Of a stretch of 64,000 nucleotides of DNA, positions 57,959-64,000 are shown one piece after another. Within the stretch, counting starts at the first letter, position 1. Each line of letters opens with the position of its first letter. The DNA comes from Bradyrhizobium diazoefficiens USDA 110. GTDB taxonomy: Bacteria > Pseudomonadota > Alphaproteobacteria > Rhizobiales > Xanthobacteraceae. Both the position numbers and the translations under genes were made by a program. The notes beneath the pieces are model-generated. The model was not told where the DNA came from, ran no database searches, and worked only from the letters and a program-made list of their open reading frames with translations. Location: positions 5,504,001-5,568,000 of the forward strand of contig NC_004463.1 in assembly GCF_000011365.1 (NCBI RefSeq). The letters are read 5' to 3'.

Positions 57959-58564
57959 TCAAACGATATTCTTGGCCAACAACTTTGCTAGCAGTGATAC
58001 ACAGCCATGGTCCAGTACATCCTCAAAGTGATCGTACTGGTCTTCGTACCGTTTGTAGGTGGCCCAACGCATCCATTTCGGTTTCGGTGGGAAATCCCAA
58101 TGATCTGGATCTAGATTTGCTATCAGTCGCGACTTGATTCGGGCCTTTCCGGCGTGCGCGCGGTTCATCGCATCGCTATATTGGGAATTATAGGCAACTT
58201 GTCGGCCCCAAGTCTGTCGGCTGCAGAAACGGATCGCGCCCGGCGGCCTCCACAGTACAGACGCGAGCCGGTTCATGACAGGGCACACAAAATACCATTG
58301 TCGCCCGCCGTAATGTCGAGTACGCGCAACAAGCATGATTCGTTGGTCCAAGCTGCCAAGCTGGATGCGGAGCCAGCCTTCGGCTTGGCCGCTCATGTCG
58401 GCGCTAATCACGCCGGTGGCAACTTCACCCCAATACGAGTGCGTCCAGGTAATGCCCCGAATGCCGATGTTAGCGCCTGGCTTGACGAATTGCTTCCGAA
58501 CTAGACGGTTCAGGTCCAGCTTCAGGCCGTCCTGCAAGCAAACTCGTACTCTCGATCGCGGCAT
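57959..58564 (-). CDS. Conserved unknown island protein
   Basis: A 201-residue protein of unknown function, of a type I recall next to HGGXSPG proteins in rhizobial islands. Conserved features are GWLRIQLGSLDQRIMLVART, then GRQWYFVCPVMNRLASVLWR with a Trp-Tyr-Cys-Pro core, then GRQVAYNSQYSDAMNRAHAG and PPKPKWMRWATYKRYEDQYD. The short cysteine-containing strand region suggests a small zinc or nucleic-acid-binding fold. Start ATG 58564; the longer frame overlaps the next gene. 11 bp from the HGGXSPG gene stop. Confidence 0.72.
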   Translation of the reverse strand: MPRSRVRVCLQDGLKLDLNRLVRKQFVKPGANIGIRGITWTHSYWGEVATGVISADMSGQAEGWLRIQLGSLDQRIMLVARTRHYGGRQWYFVCPVMNRLASVLWRPPGAIRFCSRQTWGRQVAYNSQYSDAMNRAHAGKARIKSRLIANLDPDHWDFPPKPKWMRWATYKRYEDQYDHFEDVLDHGCVSLLAKLLAKNIV

Positions 58565-58575
58565 TTTGGCGCTGC

Positions 58576-58821
58576 CTATTCGATTATTTGCCGGGTTGTA
58601 TCCTTCATTGCGGCAAGCAGCCTCGATATTCCGCGCCGGCGTGCAATCGCGCCTGCGCTGTACCGCCCGTGCTTGAAGGCATTCTTGTTGCCCTTGGGAG
58701 CGCCTGGAGACGGTCCGCCGTGCATCCGACACCTACCGTTCTCCATCGCTGGGGACCGGCAAGGCTTGCCCGTCCGGGTGTGCGCGCCGCATCTTTTCGC
58801 TCGGTGCATATCCAAGTGCAT
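58576..58821 (-). CDS. HGGXSPG motif protein
   Basis: An 81-residue basic protein with the diagnostic CGAHTRTGKPCRSPAMENGR and CRMHGGPSPGAPKGNKNAFK, a cysteine/histidine cluster that probably binds zinc. HGGXSPG proteins are common in phage and island gene sets, possibly as small nucleic-acid-binding proteins. ATG 58821 follows GGGAGGATC. Its first 89 bases overlap the end of the upstream gene in another frame. Confidence 0.8.
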   Translation of the reverse strand: MHLDMHRAKRCGAHTRTGKPCRSPAMENGRCRMHGGPSPGAPKGNKNAFKHGRYSAGAIARRRGISRLLAAMKDTTRQIIE

Positions 58822-59329
58822 GGGGTTGATCCTCCCTTTTCGCCTTGCCCGTGCCCCCCGAGGGGTCAACCATTCCGACCACTGCCTGCCCGCCCGCATG
58901 AACGTGGACGTGCTCGACCGTGACCTTTTGCTGGCCTTTGCCGCGATGGCGGTTCAAGGCTTCGAGCAACGCAGCATAGGTGCGCGATAGCTTATTGGCC
59001 TGGGCGAGGTTCTCGCGTCGTCCCTCGAAGGTCTGTTCGCCGATCATGGCGCGCCGGTAGCATTCCATCGCGGCGTTGTGGGCGGCTATGAGCTGCGCCG
59101 CCATCATGCCCTCTAGCTCGTCCTTCGGCCCTATCCCGGCAAGCGCGGCAAGGGTGGCACGCAATTGCTTGTCGCGGTCTTCCTGGCTGGAGTTCTTCAC
59201 CCAGAGGGACTGGAGGGCTTGATTGGCAAGAATATCGTTCCAGTGATCCGATTGCGATCCGCCAAGATCTTTCAGCCGCCCTTTTTGGTCCTCGGGATCG
59301 TTGGCGGCGAGTGTTTTCGGTGCGTTCAT
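58733..59329 (-). CDS. Unknown island protein upstream of HGGXSPG gene
   Basis: A 198-residue largely helical protein (ILANQALQSLWVKNSSQEDR, then ATLAALAGIGPKDELEGMMA, then AMECYRRAMIGEQTFEGRRE, then KLSRTYAALLEALNRHRGKG). A Gly/His/Val segment (VEHVHVHAGGQAVVGMV) and a polar tail follow. From memory it pairs with HGGXSPG proteins in related genomes. A phage small-terminase-like role was considered but is not supported. ATG 59329; its 3' end overlaps the next gene by 89 bp. Confidence 0.72.
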   Translation of the reverse strand: MNAPKTLAANDPEDQKGRLKDLGGSQSDHWNDILANQALQSLWVKNSSQEDRDKQLRATLAALAGIGPKDELEGMMAAQLIAAHNAAMECYRRAMIGEQTFEGRRENLAQANKLSRTYAALLEALNRHRGKGQQKVTVEHVHVHAGGQAVVGMVDPSGGTGKAKREDQPHALGYAPSEKMRRAHPDGQALPVPSDGER

Positions 59330-59518
59330 TCACGTCCTCTCGAAAGGCTCGCTGCTTGGATGTAAGTCAGTCAATCTGGTCGTCCTCTTTCGCTTTTCCT
59401 CATTCAGATGGCATCACCACAGCGCACACAGCGCAGAACAGCCGAATTTCCCTATAGAAGCTCCATTAGCCACCACCCCTCTATTGGAAAGTGGGCTGTG
59501 GTGCGCAGTGCGTTGTGA

Positions 59519-60733
59519 TCAGTCCGCCTTGATCCACCATCTCTTGCCTTGCCAGTCGGGCTTGCCGTCGTTGTCCCGCTTCCAGCAGAGGTGCTCCATA
59601 ATGCTGGTAATCCGGCGCTGGTCCGCCGTGCCGATCCTGGCGGCCTCCATGATCAGGGCCTCCTTAGCGACCTGACCGACGGTGACCTTGTGCTGGGTCG
59701 CGAGGTAGTTCTCGATCGGGTCCTGCCAGGCGTCCGCTTCAAATCGCGCCTCCTGCTCCGGCCTGATATGCTGCCCTTCGAAATTGCGATCTGGCCACCA
59801 TGGCTCGCCCTTTTTGTAGAGGTGAAACGCCTCCGCAAAGAGTTGTTCGCGATCTTCAGCTAACCCCGCGATATCAATCTGCCCGACTTTCACAGGCCAA
59901 AAACGACGTCCTCCAGTTTCGTCTCTGAGATACGCGTCCTTGTTGGTAGTGCCGATGAATACGCACTGCCGAGGCTCGGTGACCTCAAAGCGGCCGTAGC
60001 TCGGCCGGTAACGCTCGACCTGCCGCGTGATGAACGCCTTTAGCTGCGCGCTTTCGGCACGCTTTAGCGCGTGCATCTCCCCGATCTCGATCAGCCACTT
60101 GCCACGAAGGTGTTGGGAGACGTCCTTGCCTTCGCCGATCTCGGGAAGGTTGTCAGAGTAATAGTCGCCGCCTAGAATGGCGCAGGCCGAGGACTTCATC
60201 GCGCCCTGGGTACCCTCCAGCACCAGCATGTAGTCCACCTTGGCTCCGGGTTCGCAGATCCGAGCGACGAGGGAAATCAAGAACATCTTCCCGATCGCCT
60301 GGGTGTAGGGATTGAGCGCGGCGCCAAGCTTGGTCGTCATCCATACGTTGACGCGCTTCTGGCCGTCCCAGATAAGGCTCTGAAGCCAATCGCGAATGGG
60401 ATGGAAGCTGCGCTCGCGCGCCCAGGCATTGACCGCGTCGCGTACCGTATCGCGGGCGATCCTGCGGATGCCTGCCTTCTGAAGGTACTCCGTCAGTATT
60501 GTGACGTCCTCGTCCAGCACGGGCCTGGAATTAAAGGGCGCGAGCGGCTGGCCGATCTCGTGCAGCAGCATGACGCAACGCTGCATCTCGTCATACGCGA
60601 AGGCGTCGCTGATGTTTGGATCTCGCCGGAGAGCGACCAGCGCATTGGTGACGATCGGGAGCGGTTTGCCATTCTCGCTTATACATTGGGCCAGCCACGT
60701 ATCTTTGACCGGGAATTGAGCAATGACATTCAT
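59519..60733 (-). CDS. VapE-type virulence-associated protein E ATPase
   Basis: A 404-residue helicase/primase-associated P-loop protein of the VapE family. After a helical N-domain the Walker A is LEGTQGAMKSSACAILGG (about residue 175). The B region is WLIEIGEMHALKRAES, followed by FIGTTNKDAYLRDETGGRRF. The C-terminal helical domain ends GKRWWIKAD. VapE proteins are replication functions of phage satellites and cryptic islands. It overlaps a small upstream gene by four bases. The 188 bp on its 3' side hold no gene. Confidence 0.9.
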   Translation of the reverse strand: MNVIAQFPVKDTWLAQCISENGKPLPIVTNALVALRRDPNISDAFAYDEMQRCVMLLHEIGQPLAPFNSRPVLDEDVTILTEYLQKAGIRRIARDTVRDAVNAWARERSFHPIRDWLQSLIWDGQKRVNVWMTTKLGAALNPYTQAIGKMFLISLVARICEPGAKVDYMLVLEGTQGAMKSSACAILGGDYYSDNLPEIGEGKDVSQHLRGKWLIEIGEMHALKRAESAQLKAFITRQVERYRPSYGRFEVTEPRQCVFIGTTNKDAYLRDETGGRRFWPVKVGQIDIAGLAEDREQLFAEAFHLYKKGEPWWPDRNFEGQHIRPEQEARFEADAWQDPIENYLATQHKVTVGQVAKEALIMEAARIGTADQRRITSIMEHLCWKRDNDGKPDWQGKRWWIKAD

Positions 60734-60936
60734 CGCGGGCCTCCCGCAAAGGCGAGACTGGCGATGGTGTAGGCAGTGGTGTAGCCAAAACAGTAGATCC
60801 GACTCAGCTTGGCCGCTTGAAGAGCGATCAGCGACGTGTCAGATTCTTCGTTGCTTGTAATTGAACTCTTCGATCCCGCCCTGTGCCCTTGCTCCCCAGC
60901 TGGCACGGGGCTTTTCGTTTCAGGGGGTGCCAGCAT
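60730..60936 (-). CDS. Small protein coupled to VapE gene
   Basis: A 68-residue protein of unknown function. The N-half is polar (TKSPVPAGEQGHRAGSKSSI) and the C-terminal end carries a hydrophobic stretch (ALQAAKLSRIYCFGYTTAYT, then IASLAFAGG). ATG 60936 follows the strong GGGAGGCGCTGA site, and its stop overlaps the vapE start by four bases, which supports it as real and coupled. Confidence 0.6.
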   Translation of the reverse strand: MLAPPETKSPVPAGEQGHRAGSKSSITSNEESDTSLIALQAAKLSRIYCFGYTTAYTIASLAFAGGPR

Positions 60937-61090
60937 TCAGCGCCTCCCTAGCGAACGGTCCAAGAACGCAGCTCGGGATTATTTCGGGAGTTTTTGCGCC
61001 GAACTGAGCAAACCGGCGCCTATTTGTTCTCATTCGGCGGCGGATTGGTGCCAGCCCCGAAAGCAAAAACCCTTGCGGATCAAAGGGCTT

Positions 61091-61137
61091 AATGGTCGGA
61101 GCGAGAGGATTTGAACCTCCGACCCCTAGTCTCCCAG
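61091..61137. repeat. Attachment-site copy inside tRNA-Pro, island right end
   Basis: The 47-bp match to 43248-43294. It includes the 3' half of the intact tRNA and two bases beyond its CCA end. Confidence 0.92.
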
Positions 61138-61170
61138 ACTAGTGCGCTAACCGGGCTGCGCCACGCTCCG
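61093..61170 (-). tRNA. tRNA-Pro (anticodon GGG)
   Basis: A 78-nt cloverleaf with encoded CCA. Acceptor stem CGGAGCG/CGCTCCG, D arm GCGCAGCCCGGTTAGCGC, anticodon stem CTAGT/ACTAG enclosing the loop CTGGGAG (anticodon GGG), then GGTTCAAATCC T arm. The island integrated into its 3' part but rebuilt the gene. Confidence 0.95.
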
Positions 61171-61297
61171 AACGTCGTTCCATTAGCTAGGATCGCCGCT
61201 TTGCGCAAGGCGAGGTCGCAGCATTTTGGTATCGCGATCTGATTGGCTCCGAGCCCAGAGCCCCCCGGAACTGCCCGCAAAGCTGGCCGATGCCGCC

Positions 61298-61876
61298 CTA
61301 GCCGTCCTTCAGCGCCTGATCCAGCATCTCCCGGCAGGCGACGAGGTCGGCGAGTGCCCGTCCTAGCCGCTCCCGGTCCAGCGCGCTGGGACCGGCGGGC
61401 GCGGCGGGGGTGCCGCCCTTGCGGAAGGTGGTGAGGATTTCCTCGTCGTCGACCTCCGTGAAGCGGAAGTCGATGCCGTCCTCTTCGTCGCTCTGGTAGT
61501 CGTCATCGTCGGCGTCGGCGACGCCCTTGATCGGTGCCTCGTCGTCCGGCTCCATCAGGCTTGCGCCGATGGCGTCCTCGATGGCTCCGAACGAGACCGC
61601 GGCCGCGCCGTCGGCGAGGCCCTGTACCGATTTGACGCCGTGCTCCTTCAGGATCCGCTGCACCCCGCGGATGGTGTAGCCCTCCCCGTAGAGGAGCCGG
61701 CGGATGCCCTTGAGCAGGTCGACGTCGTCGGGGCGGTAGTAGCGGCGGCCGCCGCTGCGCTTCATCGGCTTGATCTGGGAGAACCGGGTCTCCCAGAACC
61801 GCAGCACGTGCTGCGGAATGTCGAGTTCCTGCGCTACTTCGCTGATGGTTCGGAACGCATCCGGCGCCTTGTCCAA
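61298..61876 (-). CDS. MerR-family transcriptional regulator
   Basis: A 192-residue MerR-type regulator. The winged helix is [20 protein letters not shown], then [20 protein letters not shown], then [20 protein letters not shown]. The C-terminal part is acidic ([14 protein letters not shown]), followed by a helix; no metal-binding cysteines are present, so it is not a metal-sensing member. It lies 26 bp after the ihfA stop on the same strand. This conserved neighbour of ihfA and fabH is core to the chromosome; effector unknown. Confidence 0.92.
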   Translation of the reverse strand: MDKAPDAFRTISEVAQELDIPQHVLRFWETRFSQIKPMKRSGGRRYYRPDDVDLLKGIRRLLYGEGYTIRGVQRILKEHGVKSVQGLADGAAAVSFGAIEDAIGASLMEPDDEAPIKGVADADDDDYQSDEEDGIDFRFTEVDDEEILTTFRKGGTPAAPAGPSALDRERLGRALADLVACREMLDQALKDG

Positions 61877-61902
61877 ATGCCAAATCCTTATCCGAAAGGC
61901 GA

Positions 61903-62244
61903 TTATGCCTCGGGTTGAACCTTGCTGCCGTCGCCGTTGGTACGGTGCTGGGCGTTGATCCGCTGCTTCAGGATCGCCGACGGCTTGAACACCATGACCC
62001 GGCGCGGCGAGATCGGCACCTCGGTGCCGGTCTTCGGGTTGCGGCCGATGCGCTGACCCTTCTTGCGGACCATGAAGGAACCGAACGACGACAGCTTCAC
62101 CGTCTCGCCCTTCTCAAGGCAGTCGGTGATCTCCTTCAGCACGAGTTCCACGAAGGCGGACGATTCCGTGCGCGACAGGCCGACCTTCTGGTAGACGGCT
62201 TCGCACAGATCAACACGCGTTACGGTTTTACTTGTATCGGTCAT
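61903..62244 (-). CDS. ihfA: Integration host factor subunit alpha
   Basis: A 113-residue HU/IHF-family DNA-bending protein. The alpha-subunit N-terminus is [20 protein letters not shown]. The beta-arm region is [20 protein letters not shown], with the intercalating proline in [12 protein letters not shown]. Start ATG 62244 (MTDTSKTVT); the frame opens at 62271 but the extra residues are not typical. IHF alpha pairs with IHF beta and would also serve the integrase of the nearby island. Confidence 0.95.
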   Translation of the reverse strand: MTDTSKTVTRVDLCEAVYQKVGLSRTESSAFVELVLKEITDCLEKGETVKLSSFGSFMVRKKGQRIGRNPKTGTEVPISPRRVMVFKPSAILKQRINAQHRTNGDGSKVQPEA

Positions 62245-62378
62245 CGCCCTGCCCCACATCACGGCGAACAATTGTTGTCTGAAATTATGAGGTTACGATA
62301 CGCCGGTCAACAGCGCTCATCAATGCAGAAGCATCGATAATCGCCGCTGATTCCGGCAAAATTTTATCGACTGTGGCT

Positions 62379-63359
62379 CTACCAGCGCACCAGCGCCGAG
62401 CCCCAGGTGAAGCCGCCGCCCATGGCCTCGAGCAGAATCAGGTCGCCGCGCTTGATGCGGCCGTCCTTGCGCGCCACCGCCAGCGCCAGCGGGATCGAGG
62501 CCGCCGACGTGTTGCCGTGACGGTCCACCGTCAGCACCACCTTCTCCGGCGCGATGTGCAGCTTGTGCGCGGAGGCGTCGATGATTCGCTTGTTGGCCTG
62601 GTGCGGCACGAACCAGTCGATGCTGTCGGCATTGAGCCCGGTCGCCTCGAAGGCATCGACGATCACGTCGGTGATCATGCCGACCGCGTGCTTGAAAACC
62701 TCGCGGCCCTCCATGCGCAGATGGCCGACGGTCTGGGTCGAGGACGGGCCGCCGTCGACGAACAGCTTTGCCTTGTGGCGGCCGTCGGAGCGCAGATGCG
62801 TGGTGACGACACCGCGGTCGGTCGCGGCACTGCCCGGCTGCTCCTGGGCCTCCAGCACGACCGCGCCGGCGCCGTCGCCGAACAGCACGCAGGTGCCGCG
62901 GTCGTTCCAGTCGAGGATGCGCGAGAAGGTCTCGGCGCCGATCACCAGCGCGCGCTTGAAGGCGCCGGTGCGCAGGAAATTGTCGGCAGTGGCGAGCGCG
63001 AACACGAAGCCCGAGCACACCGCCTGCAGATCGAAGGCCGCGCCGTGGTTGATGCCGAGCCCGTGCTGCACGGCGACCGCCGTCGCGGGGAAGGTGTTGT
63101 CAGGCGTCGAGGTCGCCAGCACGATCAGGTCGATCGACTGCGCGTCCACGCCGGCATCGGTGAGCGCGGCCTGCGCGGCCTTGATCGCCAAGTGCGAGGT
63201 GAACTCGCCCTCGGCCGCAATGTGCCGCTCGCGAATGCCGGTACGCTGGACGATCCACTCGTCGGACGTGTCGATACGCGCCGCCAATTGGGCGTTGGTC
63301 ACCACCTGCTCCGGCAGGTAAGAGCCGCAGCCCAGCACGACCGAACGAATTTTGGTCAC
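62379..63359 (-). CDS. fabH: Beta-ketoacyl-ACP synthase III
   Basis: A 326-residue condensing enzyme that starts type II fatty-acid synthesis by joining acetyl-CoA and malonyl-ACP. The triad is present: Cys in [14 protein letters not shown], His in [10 protein letters not shown] and Asn in [13 protein letters not shown]. Length is normal. Its start overlaps the plsX stop by four bases (ATGA), the widely conserved plsX-fabH arrangement, and ihfA follows. Membrane-lipid synthesis genes therefore lead this operon. Confidence 0.96.
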   Translation of the reverse strand: MTKIRSVVLGCGSYLPEQVVTNAQLAARIDTSDEWIVQRTGIRERHIAAEGEFTSHLAIKAAQAALTDAGVDAQSIDLIVLATSTPDNTFPATAVAVQHGLGINHGAAFDLQAVCSGFVFALATADNFLRTGAFKRALVIGAETFSRILDWNDRGTCVLFGDGAGAVVLEAQEQPGSAATDRGVVTTHLRSDGRHKAKLFVDGGPSSTQTVGHLRMEGREVFKHAVGMITDVIVDAFEATGLNADSIDWFVPHQANKRIIDASAHKLHIAPEKVVLTVDRHGNTSAASIPLALAVARKDGRIKRGDLILLEAMGGGFTWGSALVRW

Positions 63360-64000
63360 GAAACAGCCTCCTGCGCGGCCTGCACGGAATTGAGTGCACC
63401 ACCCTCGCGGTTGAGCATCTGATTGATCTTGTTCAGGAGATCGTAGTGAGCCATCTCATAGCCAACATCGATCGCATAGGCAAAGCCTTCGGCGCTGGTT
63501 CCGCCGTGGCTTTTAACCACCAGTCCGTTGAGCCCCAGGAACACGCCGCCATTGGACTTGTTGGGGTCCATCTTGTCCCGCAGGGCCTGGAAGGCGCTGC
63601 GCGCAAAGAGATAGCCGAGCTTGGACAGCCAGCTCCGCTGCATCTCGTTGCGGAGTAATTCCGCCATCTGCCGTGCGGTTCCCTCGGCAGCCTTGAGCGC
63701 GATGTTGCCGCTGAAACCTTCGGCGACGATGACGTCGGCCAGCCCCTTGCCGATGCCGTCGCCCTCGACGAAGCCGATATAGTCGAGTTCCGGCAGGTTC
63801 CTCGCCCGCAGGATTTCACTGGCTTCGCGGATCTCCTCGTGCCCCTTGATCTCCTCGGCCCCGATGTTGAGCAGGCCGACCGTGGGGCGCGGCTTGTTGA
63901 ACAGGACGCTTGCCATCGCCGCGCCCATGACGGCCAGCGACACCAGATGGTGCGCGTCGCCGCCGATGGTGGCGCCGAGGTCGAGCACGACGGACTCGCC
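63356..64000 (-). CDS. plsX: Phosphate acyltransferase PlsX (partial)
   Basis: The C-terminal 214 or so residues of PlsX, which makes acyl-phosphate from acyl-ACP for phospholipid synthesis; the 5' part lies beyond the window. Family blocks are [20 protein letters not shown] (near the window edge), [40 protein letters not shown], and the end [19 protein letters not shown]. Coupled to fabH by a four-base overlap. Confidence 0.95.
   Translation of the reverse strand, partial: GESVVLDLGATIGGDAHHLVSLAVMGAAMASVLFNKPRPTVGLLNIGAEEIKGHEEIREASEILRARNLPELDYIGFVEGDGIGKGLADVIVAEGFSGNIALKAAEGTARQMAELLRNEMQRSWLSKLGYLFARSAFQALRDKMDPNKSNGGVFLGLNGLVVKSHGGTSAEGFAYAIDVGYEMAHYDLLNKINQMLNREGGALNSVQAAQEAVS

Larger units (their letters stand above)
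43248..61137. mobile_element. Integrative genomic island in tRNA-Pro(GGG)
   Basis: A 17.9-kb element flanked by 47-bp direct repeats of the tRNA 3' part. A tyrosine integrase lies 43 bp inside the left repeat, while the intact tRNA is restored at the right end. Cargo: integrase, HTH factor, dCTP deaminase, serine recombinase, a type I RM operon, a VapE-like ATPase and unknown genes. No capsid, terminase, relaxase or type IV secretion gene was recognised. Confidence 0.88.

Noticed and set aside
58733..59329. Small terminase subunit assignment for the 198-residue protein
   Set aside because: It is helical and in a phage-like context, but no HTH or large terminase partner is present in the window.
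43248..61137. CRISPR array or retron in the island
   Set aside because: No regularly spaced repeats, reverse transcriptase or Cas genes were seen in the reading.

Overview
The window looks like an alphaproteobacterial chromosome, most probably Bradyrhizobium or a close relative. This is inferred from the high GC content, the GcrA and IHF regulators, a Porin_2-type porin, a RopB/Omp25-like barrel, heme A synthase, polyhydroxyalkanoate genes, and dispersed palindromic repeats of a kind I associate with Bradyrhizobium. No 16S rRNA gene is present, so genus level is inference.

Positions 1-9,300 are core housekeeping: the start of a membrane protein (cut by the window edge), rpsI-rplM with a strong terminator, a divergent PaaI thioesterase/enoyl-CoA hydratase pair, a CoA-binding protein, an O-acetylhomoserine sulfhydrylase-type enzyme, heme A synthase, DUF2842, a polysaccharide-deacetylase homologue that lacks its metal ligands, and a CelD/BioF2-type acetyltransferase. 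Positions 9,490-16,210 form an exopolysaccharide locus: a Wzz/ExoP-like co-polymerase with a degenerate kinase domain, a glycosyltransferase, a polyprenyl-phosphate sugar transferase and an O-antigen ligase/polymerase-like protein. Positions 16,180-31,200 are mixed metabolism and regulation: a MarR/FAD-monooxygenase pair with a clear operator, saccharopine-dehydrogenase-like and DUF169 proteins, YdcF, acetamidase/formamidase, GcrA, a porin, a second MarR, an alpha/beta hydrolase, an SDR, a broken DapA-family gene, and a lipase/TetR pair with its operator.

From about 31,200 to 43,250 the sequence is patchier: small orphan genes, a TrpF-like protein, an exported methyltransferase-like protein, two DNA-ligase remnants, an outer-membrane barrel, an orphan antitoxin-like regulator, a phasin/PHB-depolymerase/CopG cluster, an integrase remnant, a complete IS21-type element, and two small exported proteins (one EF-hand and methionine-rich).

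Positions 43,248-61,137 are a 17.9-kb integrative island in a tRNA-Pro(GGG) gene. The intact tRNA lies at 61,093-61,170 (minus strand) and a 47-bp copy of its 3' part lies at 43,248-43,294, beside a tyrosine integrase. Cargo includes a complete type I restriction-modification operon (hsdM-hsdS-hsdR) coupled to a YgjP-type metallohydrolase, a dCTP deaminase coupled to a small unknown protein, a serine recombinase, a VapE-type ATPase and several unknown genes. No capsid, terminase or conjugation genes were recognised, so it reads as a phage-satellite-like, defence-bearing island. The core resumes with merR, ihfA, fabH and plsX, the last running off the window.
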